A stretch of DNA of 64,000 bases from Cryptomeria japonica (GCF_030272615.1 NC_081412.1:697978656-698042655), one strand, 5' to 3'. Counted from the first letter of the stretch, positions 21,657 through 33,514 are shown. Notes: generated by a model not told the origin, from the sequence alone. Translations and numbers: made by a program.

Positions 21657-23649
21657 ATGGTGTAAAAACTAAATCTTAAAGCTCTATTGTTTTATGGTAC
21701 AAATTTTTCTTACTAGAAGGAAAGCATGGATTCCTATTTAGAAACTTTGCAGAATGAAATCTAGGATATTGTCAAGTTAAATTATACGCCTTCAACGAAT
21801 GGACTTTATATTATGGATGAAGTTATAAATCATGAGATTAATACAAAATCTATAATAGTAATATTCAGTTGCTTGAGTGATGCAATAGTTGGTAAGGCTA
21901 AAGGATTGAAAGAAGCTAAGGAAGTTTGGAACAAATTATGTCAATCTTATGAAGGTGATCCTAAGACAAAGAAAGCTAGGTTAATGAATCTAGAATAGAA
22001 ATATAAATGTTTAAGGATGGTTGATGATGAAGGTGTTGAGAACTAGAAACATAGGGTGAATGATATTGTGGATTCCATCAGAGTTGTTGGTAGAAATTTA
22101 GAAGAATGTGATTTTATAAGAAAGATCCTATTGACACTACCCAAATCCTACGAACCTAAGAAGTGTGTGATTGAATAATGTCATGATTTGGATAAATATA
22201 TAATTGATCAACTCCTTTAATATTATCTACCTATGAAATTGCAAAGATGGAAGATATAAAAAGAGAAAGGAAAGAGGTCACATTTAAATGTTTCAAAGTT
22301 AGTAGAAGATGAACCAAATGCAAGTGAGAACCTAGATGAGATTTAAGTGAATTTTGTAAGAAGATTAAAGAGAGGAACTGGAAAATAAAAAGGCAAGCTA
22401 CCCTTCAAATTATTTAAATGTGGTATAATTGGTCATTATGATTCTAAATGTATGTATAAGAAATATTACAAAAGAACTGATGATGATGAAAAGAAAATTA
22501 GATATAGAAGACATGACTTTAAGAAAACGATAGATGATAGAGATAAAGGGAAAACAATCCTATTCCCAATGGAGACACATTCATCTAAGGATGAGGATGG
22601 TTATGATTCAAATGAAGAATCTTTGTTTTGTTGGTGTAAATAATTATTCATCTTGGATATTATTATACTTTACTTAAGTTTACTTAAGTACATGCATTTA
22701 ATATTAGTTTGGGTATGAGACACTTGGGTGTTTGTGCCACATTGGGATAGTGTGTGTAGGAGAATTTCCACCTTTTATGGTGTTGATCTTATCTTGTTGT
22801 TACATTCCACCTCATGTGGAATATTTTATTGTTTCTCCTACCTACCCACACCTATTTCCTACCTACCCTTGTTTCTTATTGAGACACATGTCATTTTTTT
22901 GTGCTCACATATCCATATAGCCTTGCCTATATAAGCAAACTCATCTACATTGTTTGTATGGGCAATCATTGAACATCTTGTAATGATCTAGTTGATCATA
23001 TTTTTCATCTTAATAGAATGAATTTTATTCCTATAAATATTTTGTCTCTCTATTTGTGCTTTCCATTGCCTCTATATCTTGGAAAAATCTCGCAGTTTTT
23101 TTCTATAAAGGAGAAAAATAAGAATATGTTCGTAAGACTAAAAGGTATGGAAAGAAACAAGAAGTTAGCAAGAGACAAGATTGCACTACATGCTAAAGTG
23201 GAACCAAGAGCTTGTATCATCGACTCCAAATGTTCAAATCATATTACCGGTGATAAAGGGAAGTTCTTTAATCTTAAGAAGTATGATGGAGAATGAGTGA
23301 AATTTGTAGGAGAAGTTGCACCTATTCATGGAATAAGAAGTATCTTGATTTATGGTAAGTATAAAACTAATGATGTTTATTGTGTTTAAGGTCTGAGACA
23401 TAGAATATTAAGTGTTAGTTATATGTGCATTAAAGGTTATGAAGTTTTATTCAGCAAGGCCAAACGTGTAATTAGAAAAGGAAAAATTGGAAGAATGGTA
23501 GCAGAAGGTATTAGTACAAGTGGAAATTTTTACTACATAAAGAATAAGAGTGGAAGCGGATATTTTTTGACCCAGAGAAAAGAATGTTGGTTATGGTTCA
23601 AGAGGATGGGACATGTCAATTTTGATAACATGATTAAGATCAATAATAT
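21657..23649 (+). pseudogene. Copia-C gag, protease and pre-integrase (5' half, decayed)
   Basis: ATG at 21657. The UBN2-type Gag capsid-like part spans 21800-22230, with AKEVWNKLCQSYEGD and DIVDSIRVVG. A zinc knuckle with one Cys altered, LFKCGIIGHYDSKC, lies near 22405. Solo LTR Y (22629-23095) interrupts the linker. The protease has IIDSKCSNHITGDKGKF (23218); the usual DSG is DSK, so it is dead. The pre-integrase part reads RHRILSVSYMCIKGY (23398) and WLWFKRMGHVNFDNM (23590). It is cut at 23649 by Tat-D; the protein resumes at 51559. There are more than ten stops. Confidence 0.85.
22629..23095 (+). mobile_element. Y: short solo LTR in Copia-C gag
   Basis: The Gag frame is lost between about 22629 and 23110. 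This stretch looks like a small LTR: it starts TGTTGGTGTAAATAAT, has a TATA box TATATAAG (22928-22935), a palindrome-rich U3 (ACTTAAGT twice near 22675) and a poly(A)-signal-like AATAGAATGAATT (23010), then ends near TCTCGCAG. I could not find an exact target duplication, so the ends are approximate, and another small element type is possible. Confidence 0.5.
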
Positions 23650-26382
23650 TGTAGTGTCATAAATTGTACACCCTTGCTAGGGTGGTACAATTTCACACTT
23701 AGGTTAGCACCCGCCTTAGTGTGTATTGCATCTTGTATTTATAATTCCTGTTTAAGCATTTAATTAATTAATTAATTAAATTCAATCTGAAGTCATGTTT
23801 TTATAACTTTACATGTTATAAAGCTGGGCTCTTTACCCCAAGTGTGCCCCTTTTCATTTTATTCCTCCAATGAATCATTTAATCATAAACCCTAATTATG
23901 TCTTATTTCGACCTTTAATGCTCTATTTTTCATATCAAAACATCTCGAAATCAGCTGTAACTTTGGTATGTGCTCTAATATAATCATACCTAACAACCCC
24001 AAAAATTTGGTGAAAAGTTGGTCAGACCATGGTGGGGATGCACACAGTCCACGTCTTTTTTCTTGAAATTTTGGGAGCATAATCTTATGATATAATAACA
24101 CTTAACCCCAAAATATTGGTGGGAAATTCAAATCCTAGGTCAGCCTAGAGACAAAATTAAGATCTAGGGTTTCATACTTAAGAGCTCTCTTTCTTCATTT
24201 GAAGGGGTCTTCTTCTCAGAATCTAAGAGTAGGTTTTTGGAGCAGAAAGAGCCTTCTTTGTATAAAAAGAGTAGATCTTTGAATTCATCAACAACATTCA
24301 ACATTCATTCATCAACCATCATTTCATCAATTGGGGGCTTTTGAAGATGTAGGAGAACAATAGGAGATAATCAACTGAAGATTGGCTTGTACCCCTCCCT
24401 TGGGGTTGGGTATGGTTTCATGTTGTTTTCATGTCTTTTCATAAGCTTCATTTTGATTCATATTCATGCTTTAGATCACTTTGCATCATGGATTTAGATC
24501 ATTTACTTTGTCAATTATAAGCAATTAGGGTTTACTCTTTAGGGTTGCTCTAGATTATTTGCTTTCATTTTAGGATCTTACACACCCACAAGGTTCTTGC
24601 ACACACATTTTCAGTACATTATCAGTTATTTTTGGAGGTAGAAATCACAAAAATAGGGGTTTGACTAAGGCAAAAACCCATATAGCCACCCAAAACCCTA
24701 TTTTGTAGATTTCGATATAGGTTTGGATCTGAGCATCGCCAAAAGTTTCAGGTTCAGAGGAGAGCACAGAGATAGTTCTTCAGTGTAGATTTCACCAGAA
24801 ATCCCAAGGATGGGGGTGTGGAACCTGGGTCCTACCTAGGACATGGGTGTGGCACCTTGGTCCTACCCTCTGTCAGTAGGATTTGGCATAACAATGTCTT
24901 GCTGGCCTCAGAACTCACCCTGTTAGTTGCAACTCCAGACTTGCAAAATTAGGACAGTGGCCTAGCACCTTGGTCTTGGACATTTCTGCTCAAATTTCAA
25001 ACACAATCACACCTCTGATTTTGCTTCCTAATCTGTACTTTTCAGTAGTGTATTAGTTGTCCTTTGATCTGCATTTCCATATTAGGGTTTTGTTTCTTAC
25101 TTGCATTCTAGGTTAGATTGCACTTTGAATAATTCATCTCTCTCATTTATAGCTCAAGAATAGAAAACCTAAGAGGTAATAATTGGCTCTCTCTTCCACA
25201 TAAGAAGTATCTTGAAGTGTGTCACCTCCCTAGGCTCTTCTGTATTATGTGAGTGTGTATGAGAGTGGGATTAGGGTTTCTAGAGTAGAAAGAGTCTTCT
25301 TTGCAGTGAAAGAGTAGATCTTGGAAGTCATAAACAACATTCACCATTCATTCATCAACCACCATTTCATCAATTGGGGGATTTTGAAGATGTAGGAGAA
25401 CAATAGGAGATCACTGACTGAAGATTGGCTTGTACCCCTCCCTTGGGGTTGGGTATGGTTTCATGTTATTTTCATGTCTTTGCATAAGCTTAATTTTGAT
25501 TCATATTCATGTTTTAGATCACCTTGTATCATGGATTTAGATCATTTACTCTATCAATTATAAGCAATTAGGGTTTACTCTTTAGGGTTGCTCTAGATTG
25601 TTTGCTTTCATTTTAGGATCTTGCACACACACAAGGTTCTTGTACAAACATTTTTCAGTGCATTATCAGCTATTTTTTGAGGTTTAAATCACCAACATAA
25701 GGGTTTAACTAAGAAAAAACCCCATATAGCAACCCAAAACCCTATTTTGCATATTCAAATATAGGTTCAGATTTGAGCGTTGACAGAAGCTTCAGGACTA
25801 AAGGAGTGCATAAAGACACTTCTTGAGTGAAGATTTCACCAAAAACCCCAAGGATAGGGGTGTAGCACCCTAGTCCTACCTAGGATAGGGGCGTGGCACC
25901 CTGGTCCTTCCTATGAAAAGGGTGTGGTGCCTTGGTCTTTCCCTCTGTCAATAGGATCTAGCATAACAGTGTCTTGCAGGCCTCAGAACTCACCCTATCA
26001 GTTGTAGCTCCAGACTTGCAGAATCAGGACAGTCGCATGGCCCCTTGGTCTTGAATATTTATTCTCATATTTCAAAAATAGGTGCACCTCTTATTTTTCC
26101 TCCTAATCTATACTTTTCAATAGTATATCAATTGTCCTTTGAACTGCATTTCCAAATTAGGGTTTGCTTGCTTACTTGCATTCTAGGTTAGATTGCACTT
26201 TGAATCATTCCTCTCTCTCATTTACAAAAAGGGAATATTAAACCTAAGAGGTTATCCTTGGCTCTCTCTTCCACACAAGTAGCCCAAAGTGTATCACCTC
26301 CCTAGGCTCTTTCGTATTATGTGAGTGTGTATGAGAGTGGGATTAGGGTTTCCATACTTACTCTCACTTTTTCCCCTACACA
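23650..26382 (+). repeat. Tat-D 5' LTR
   Basis: Starts TGTAGTGTCATAAATTGTACACC and ends TTTTCCCCTACACA. It is about 1.1 kb longer than the 3' LTR because of an internal tandem duplication (24232-26350). A TATAAAAAG motif is at 24260. Two minisatellite patches of the type GGTGTGGCACCTTGGTCCTACC lie at 24808-24870 and 25855-25950. Not coding. Confidence 0.82.
24232..26350 (+). repeat. ~1.05-kb direct tandem duplication in the Tat-D 5' LTR
   Basis: Copy 1 about 24232-25273, copy 2 about 25274-26350. Each runs from 'gagcagaaagag/gagtagaaagag' through 'tcatcaattggggg', 'cccctcccttggggttgg' and the minisatellite, to 'gtgtgtatgagagtgggattagggttt'. The join lies in the similar words aggttttt/agggtttc. 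The 3' LTR has a single copy. Confidence 0.8.
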
Positions 26383-26386
26383 TATT

Positions 26387-26404
26387 TGGTGAACCCGACA
26401 TGAA
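26387..26404 (+). other. Tat-D primer binding site
   Basis: TGGTGAACCCGACATGAA four bases after the LTR. It is not the Met type used by the Copia elements; I do not assign the tRNA. Confidence 0.6.
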
Positions 26405-26552
26405 TCCAATTGCATTTTCATTACATTGCATTGTTAGATCTAGATTTAGTATCTTTTCATTTTTCTTTATAAACCTAAAATTCCAAAAAAAGTGAAAAAA
26501 AAATTCAAGAAAAAAATATAAAAAAAGTGATTTCCCTTTATTTGCTTGCATT

Positions 26553-27942
26553 ATGTGTTTTCATTTGAATTTCAAAATGTCAGATTTATATTTGCAAGAT
26601 GTTCATGCTTTTGATGATGTATGCAATTTTGTTGATTATGAGTTTAGTAAGGATGAATTAGATGAAGCTCTAGATAAGTTTTTGAACCCTAAGCCTTCTA
26701 AACCCTCATTTTGCCAAAAACTAATCAACCTTATTATTATGCCATTTCATGGTGATGAGAAAGATAAGTTGAATGGTTCCTCTCATGGGTACATTCCTAT
26801 CAACTCCTCCACTAAATATAATGACATGGTTGACCTTCACAATTCCCTTTATGAGGTTATGTCTCCTTTTGAGTCCAAAGATAAACCTTTCAATCACTAT
26901 AATCATGCTTTATTGGATGATGTCCTTGATGAATTTATATCTTTTCCTAAGCTTTCAAACAAGAGTAATACATCTACAAGGTTAATCAATATAATCAATG
27001 TGAATGAATATTGATAACCTCTTTTTTTAGTCAAAGGTGCTCATCTTTCTCCAACTTCACCTCTTCCTAATCAACCTCTTTTTACAATTCAAGGTGGCTA
27101 TGGTCATGATTCCTTTAGTACTCCAAACAAACCCATCATTATGGCTCAAGGAAGGAATCCCACCAAGAGTCCTTAAAGCTATGCTAAACAACTAACTAAG
27201 GAGAGTTATAATGTAGTTTCCCATACCTATAATACAAGAAACAATAGGCAACCTAATCCTCCTTTGGTTATTCCAACTTCTCTTCCTCATCCTCAACCTA
27301 TTCTGCCTCGAGCACCTCATATTTCATAAACTCTTGGTAAGGACTATGACCTAGTTGAACAACTTAAAGCTACTCCTGCCAAGATATCCCTATGGGATTT
27401 GATTCAAAATTATTCAACTCATCATGGAATGCTACAAGATGCATTGAAAATATTAAATGTCCCACTTGTCATGACATCTAATAATATGGCTTCCTTGATT
27501 AATTCTATCATAGCACCTAAGGCTCATATTGTATTTACACAAAATGAGCTACCCTATAGTGAAATTCAACAATAATATGATCCTTTGATGATTGTGGTTA
27601 TCATAAATGATAGTGCAATAAAGAAAACACTAGTGGACAATGGTTTTGGCCTTAACGTTTGTAGCATTAACTTGTTGCATAAGATCAATGTTGATACATC
27701 TTTTATTAAGCTCAATTCTCTTACCATCTGAGGCTTTGACAATGTTGCTAAATCTTCATTAGGTATCATTACCTTACATATTAAGGTAGGTCATGTTACT
27801 TTACCCACACCTATCCATGTCATGTCTGGAGAATTAACATATAACTTGTCGTTAGGGTGACCTTGGATTCATAGCATGCAATTGTTCCCCTCTGCATTGC
27901 ATAGGCAAATTAAATTCATTTACAACAATAAAACATATACCT
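26553..27942 (+). pseudogene. Tat-D gag remnant and aspartic protease (decayed)
   Basis: A short ORF (26553-27014) begins the coding part, with no recognisable Gag domain or CCHC knuckle. After a frameshift the frame reads VVSHTYNTRNNRQ (27220) and DLVEQLKATPAKISLWDLI (27350). The Tat-type protease region follows: TLVDNGFGLNVCSINLL (27630), then VMSGELTYNLSLG*PWIH (27820) and QIKFIYNNKTYT at the N2 join. The protease would process the polyprotein. The stop in LG*PW sits where the family has LGRPW. The Gag capsid part appears to be missing, so this copy was probably already defective for Gag. The protein continues at 34495. Confidence 0.75.
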
Positions 27943-28746
27943 TTTTGGTAAATGCACACTTCAATGAGACATTGTAGGTGATTGAAGGTTTTGTCATTGA
28001 TGGCAACCTTACAATCATATGACACCGGCAAGGAAATCCACCGGCACTAGCAAGATTAGACTCTACATCGGCACACAGACCACCGACACCGGCAATGAAA
28101 GGAAGCATACCGACATAGAAGCCGACAAGAATTTTGTTGATAATATATTTTGTTTATTATTGTAAAATCATTGTAAGCCGACTTGGAAAGTTGTAAAATG
28201 GCTCTTATATAAGAGAGTTCATTGTAAGATGATGTAATAATGGAGTATTGTAATTGAGCGAATTAAGGCAGACCTATTATGCGAATTATAGGTTAACGGA
28301 TTATGTAAGAAATAGAGCTATAAATCGGTACTGGATCTAGCATAGTAGATGCTATTTTGAAGTAGTACATCACATTGGATTTATATAATCCATTTTGTAA
28401 GTCAGTGAGACTTCCTATTTTGTAATTGAGCAGTGAGCTATAGGCACTTGGCCTTCCTACATGTGCAGGCCCCTCTTGTAGCAATAATATTCTCTTATTG
28501 GCCAGTAAGTGAATATTGTGGGTCACAAATCCCACCAAGGTTTTTCCCACACCAGTTTTCCTCATTAAACTATTGTGTTATGGTGTGTTTTTCATGTGGT
28601 TGTTTCTATCTCTATTTATTGCATTACTTTTTGTTTACCGGTACACAGTTTTAATTTGTTCTACATGTTTTAAGTTAAGAAAATCATTTCACCAGTTAGA
28701 TACTGATTCACCCCTCCCCCTCTCAGTATCTGTGGGAATCCTAACA
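27943..28746 (+). repeat. N2 5' LTR
   Basis: About 804 bases, starting TTTTGGTAAATGCACAC (TGTTGGAAAATGCAC in the 3' copy) and ending GGAATCCTAACA. TATA box TTATATAAG at 28205-28213. The U5 ends with 'cctccccctctcagtatctg'. Confidence 0.88.
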
Positions 28747-28748
28747 AT

Positions 28749-28760
28749 TGGTATCAAAGC
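28749..28760 (+). other. N2 primer binding site
   Basis: TGGTATCAAAGC, Copia-type initiator-Met primer site two bases after the LTR. Confidence 0.85.
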
Positions 28761-28817
28761 TTGGTCCTCTATTTTCAGAAGCCTAATAGCTTGAGGAAGA
28801 TCTTGACAGTGGTAGAG

Positions 28818-29929
28818 ATGGAAAATTTGATGAAGCAATTGGAGGCAGCTCTCTCAGACTACGATATAGAAAAGTTGAAAAATATCAAACTTGAAGATGA
28901 TCTAAATGCACCTCAAGATATTATTCAAGCACTTCAAGAAAATTTTACCATTGCAAGAAACAAGAGAAGAGAACTTTGTGAAAAGATGCAAAATGAGAAT
29001 GATGAAAAGGAATCTCTTAATGATCAAATATACAAGCTGAAATAAGAAAACATGACAATAAAGAATGAGATGCAGGATATGACTATGAGATTTTGTAAGG
29101 AAATTGAAGATAGAAAGAAGAATGAAGAAGATTTGACTAGAAGACTAAGTGATGCAGAAAATGAGAACACCAGACTTAGCTATGAAAATGATTTGTTGAA
29201 GACAGATCTAATGCATACGCAGAATGACTCCAATGAACTTATGAGGCAGAAAGAGATCGTAGAAAGAGAATTGGTTACTGCAAATCAGCACAAAGAGAAA
29301 TTCAAGAAAAGCTCAGAAGAACTTGGTGACTTGCTGAAGAATCAAAAACCTAATGGTGACACTTGTGGACTTGGCTTTGAAGTTGGTGAAAGCTTCGGTA
29401 CTGCAAACACACAGGATCATAGCAAACCAATAAGACAACCTATAGCATTAAATTCAATGGAAAATGCTTTAACTATAACAAGTATGGTCATAGAGTAAAT
29501 CAATGTAGATCTAGAAATTATCAGATTACCAATACACCCACCGGTCAATGTTCAAAATGCAACAAGGTTGGTCATTATTCTGAAAATTGCAGAATGAATG
29601 TGAGATGTTATGTTTGTGGAAGATTTGGAAACTTATCTAACCAATGCAGAACACAAACCGGCATAGGATATGGAAAGGCTATTCAGAAAAATAATGTGAC
29701 TTGTTATGCATGTAACAAAATTGGGCATATTCCTAAATTTTGTAGAAGCAAGTCCTCACCGATAAACAACAAAGGTCCTAGATTGAAAGGAAAAGAAAAA
29801 GTTGAAGAAGTTAAGCATGAATTCTCAAAACAATGGATCAGGAAATCAGAACTGAATGTGGATAGGAATACTCCTCCACCAACAGAACAGAGTAGTACTC
29901 CACCGACAGGAGTCTCTTCATCTAATTGA
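28818..29929 (+). pseudogene. N2 ORF1: coiled coil plus CCHC zinc knuckles (decayed)
   Basis: ATG at 28818 (MENLMKQLEAALSDYD), ~370 codons. Residues 1-200 form a charged coiled coil (LARNKRRELCEK-like and EIEDRKKNEEDLTRRL heptads). The knuckles are CFNYNKYGHRVNQC (29465), CSKCNKVGHYSENC (29550), CYVCGRFGNLSNQC (29609; His to Asn) and CYACNKIGHIPKFC (29703). The tail is basic then proline/threonine-rich (STPPTGVSSSN). Breaks: TAA at 29043 where N1 has Gln, and a one-base shift near 29450. The first knuckle has Tyr at Cys 2 in both N1 and N2, so this was probably ancestral. A Gag substitute that binds RNA is the likeliest role. Confidence 0.82.
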
Positions 29930-30237
29930 AGAAAATTCCTTTGAGGGTTTGGCAATCAATGTGAAATATGCTATTATTCCCTCGGTTGATGGTGAGAAGT
30001 TGAAATTACTTCTTTACTGGTAGATAAAGTTAAGTGATTACTTAATCGACAAGCATTAAATGTGGTAGTTGGCAAATTAACATTATAAATTAGTGTTTTT
30101 GGCTCCATTTTATTTCACCGAGAATTCAAACATTCGAAGAGCGCAAAATTTCCAAAGCTAAGGCATTTTGAGCAAAGAAGCAAAGCAATTCAGCAATCCA
30201 TCCTTCCAAAGGTAGAAAAAGGTATTGATAAATCATG
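29930..30237 (+). promoter_or_regulatory. N2 inter-ORF spacer with TATA-like motif
   Basis: Aligns with 11189-11495 of N1 despite having no ORF. TATAAAT (30084-30090) is followed by GGCTCCATTTTATTTCACC and, 148 bases after the TATA, the ORF2 ATG. This could be an internal promoter or a leader for ORF2; only the layout and conservation are seen. Confidence 0.5.
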
Positions 30238-33200
30238 GCATCCTCTTCTATACCTGAATTCATAGTAAACCCTACTATAGTGGAAGTAATCAAGCACCCT
30301 AGGCCCATTTTTCAGTTAGTTCCCGAAATAGCAAAGAAGGATGATAATATTGGTGCATTCTCACAAATTCCCAAAGGAGTAGTTTTTGCATAAGACCCTA
30401 GAATGTATATCCATTACCATATAGAAGAATTAGGTGATGAAGAAATTAAAAACATGTACAAGACTGTTATTTGTGATGACTCCAGTAATGTGAAACCTGA
30501 ACACAAAATTATTGAAACTCTAGGATTCACTAAAATTCTCAGCATTCCGGATTTCCCTAAGGAAGTTATAAGGATAGTATTGAGCAGGGTACATGGTGCA
30601 TTCTTTTGGCTAGATTCAATTCACAAAATTACTAAGGAGGCTATCAAAGTTGTAACAGGGTTACCCTCCACCGGTAATAGACCTGACAAGACAAAGAAGG
30701 TCTCAAATGACTTAGTAATGAACCTAACAGGTGCAACATCTAACAAAAGGTATTTAATTAATTATATAACCAACATCAATGTAAGATTCATTAGCATGAT
30801 TCTAGGCTACAAAACAACACATGCAAATAGACTAAATTTAGTTTCCAGCTTATGCATAAAGAGTGATTTTGACATGATCAATGATAATGTGAAAATTGAT
30901 GTGTGTGAATGGTTGAAGGATGAATTGATTGAAAATCTGGGAAAGAAAAAGAAGGACAAAAAGGGGACATTTAGATTTGGCAATTTACTTGTCTGTTTAA
31001 TGCTACATATAACAAAATAGGTGCCCGGTATAGGTAACAAGAACCTTGGATTTGACATACCAGTAGGGAAACAACTATCTAACTTATTGAACAACATGGG
31101 TGAAAACAAAGAAAAGAATATCAATGAGTACTTTCTAGCATTGAAGGCCCGGATGAACACTAGAGTCAGACTGTCACAAGAAATTGTAAATAAATATAAG
31201 GATGACATATGTTTTGTGATTAAGAAGGATGAGATCTAGATGGAGGTAGTTATCCCAAGAACAATTTGGGTTACTGAAATGGGTTATAGATGATCACATA
31301 ATTGAAACATATGCAAAAGCCCTTTTGGAAGCACCCAATGAACCTAAGGAAGAAGTATTTGGCAGTACTGAAACCATTGAAAATCAAATTCAATCTAAGA
31401 AGAGAGTAAAGAAGGTAGAAGCAACTATAAGGAAAGGATCAAGGCAGGCTAAGGCTATCAAAGAAGATGTACTCAAACAAACCGGTATCACTGAAGATGA
31501 GTTAGAAGCACTACAGCCTGAAACTCACCTTTCACCGGTAGAAACTTCTTCAGAGAGTGATATGCCAGTAGCATTTAAAAGAGTTGTGAGGAAAAGGGAA
31601 CCTTCACTGGCAACTACACCTTCGCCTAGAAGAACCAAGCAAAAAAAATAGGCAGTGAGGCCCCCAACCAAAAAGATAACTCCCAAGAAGAAAAAGGTAA
31701 CACCAAAGAAAAAGACACAACAAAATATTGCTCCAATTGACAGACTTTTGGATGAAATAATAGAGGAAGGAAAGCTTAAGAACATCAACAAACTATATGA
31801 TTCACTATCAGTTGATGACAAAGAAAAAGTTGAAAACAGTGTAAATCTACACTTGCATATCTACAAGAAATTCTTGATGCAAGTTGTGGATGAATTACCA
31901 GCTGAAGTGTTCAAGAGACTGGAAGCAAGAAGGCAAGCTATTGTAGAGCTTGACAAGAAAATTAAAATTGAAAAATTACTTGTTGTTTACCTAGTAAACT
32001 CACCGAAGGAAATAGGTGATGTAATTGTGGAGGCTAACTGGTCAATATTCTCTACTGCACACCGACATATTGCACTGATGGTTGGTAGAGTAAATGAGGT
32101 TGTAGAAGAAACTAAAAATGCATGGGACATATTCCTTGTTGAGAAGGAAAAACAAGAAGAGTATAGAAACCCCAAACCAATCAAATTATATCAGAAAGAC
32201 AAGGAAAAGGGAAAAGGAAAGGTTGGTGGACCTCCAAGCATCAAAATAATAGATAATCTACCCCCACCACCTCTAGATACTCCACCAGTAACAACAACTA
32301 AAGATCAACCGGCTAATAAGAGTATGGATATACCACAAGAGGATACAAATCCTAATTCTGAGGTATTATACATAGTTGATATTGATACTCAAAAAGTTAA
32401 CATTGTGGTAGATAAGGACACAACCGGTAAGATAGATATGGCTAATGAGCCACCAGTAACTGATAACACAGATAACATAGGAGGAAAACTGCCAGATGGT
32501 ACCACAGAACAATAGGCAGAGCAACAGGCTGAACAACAAATAGAGCAACAAGTAGAGCAATAGGCTCCAACATAGCAATAGGACAACACAGAGTTAGTGC
32601 CACTGGAAATAGCTGAGCATGACAAACCTTTGCTAAAGGAAATGGAAACATAGACTGACCTACCAGAGGTCACTACAAGCAAGCATATTGCTCCCACTGG
32701 CAGAATTCATAGTGTTGGCTCCTCATCTATAGGATTCAAATCGACAAATGTAACTGAAGTTCTTTTAGACTCTATAAAGAAAATAACAGATTGTAGTTCA
32801 CATACATATAAGGCTATAGATGATACAATTCCAATTTTGAAGATGATAGCTCCAAAATGCAATGTAGATAATAGGGATTCTTTAAGTCAACTTGACACCT
32901 TGTCTAAGTATATTATTGACAACACAGTGACAGTTGAACAAATTAAAGAGGAAGAAATCAAGGAGAAGTTAGAAAAGGAAAAACAGAAATTCTTTGAGGA
33001 ACAAATAAAGAAGTGTACAAGGTAGTTTGACACACTTCTACCGGAACTGTGTAGCACATTGAAGGAATTCAAGAATTTATACAGAGACACTTGTAAGACC
33101 AACTTTTTAACAATTGACCTAGATAGGAAAATGAGCAACATACAGAAGGAAATAAATAAATTAGCTGACAATTTTATTAATTCATCTGATTCATTATCAA

Positions 33201-33514
33201 TTTTTGAGAAAAAGATAACAGGTTTTGAGGAAGAACTACTAAAGTTGAAAAGAGAAAAGGAGAAAATAAAAAATAAGGCTAAGGATCTAAAATGGAGATT
33301 AAGTCCAAAGTTGGACTACCTCGCATCCTTAAGGAAAGAAATATCTGATGCATTAGTACAAGGACAGAAAACATCAGTAGAGAAAATGCAACACCTCACC
33401 AGTATAGTTCAAAGGACAGAAGCTACAATAAAAGACATTAAAAAGTTTCTTGAAAGCCTAAATTTGGTTTTGGTGGATCTTTTTCAAATTGTAACCAACC
33501 AGTTACGAGGTTGA
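30238..33514 (+). pseudogene. N2 ORF2: ~1,090-codon protein of unknown function (decayed)
   Basis: ATG at 30238 (MASSSIPEFIVNPTIVEV), stop at 33512-33514. N-terminal domain to about residue 330: MYIHYHIEELGDEEI, GAFFWLDSIHKITKEAI, VVTGLPSTG, FISMILGYKTTHA, VKIDVCEWLKDELI, FGNLLVCLMLHI, YKDDICFVIKKDEI. Middle: VRKREPSLATTP and two lysine-rich PTKKITPKKKK stretches near 31670, possibly a nuclear localisation signal. Then comes a helical region (LEARRQAIVELDKKI), a proline-rich LPPPPLDTPP and a Gln/Glu-rich AEQQAEQQIEQQ patch (32515). The C-terminal 260 residues are coiled coil ending LVDLFQIVTNQLRG. About ten premature stops, nearly all TAG, and one frameshift near 31290. No enzyme motif recognised. 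N1 and N3 carry homologues, so the protein was under selection in the family. Confidence 0.82.
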
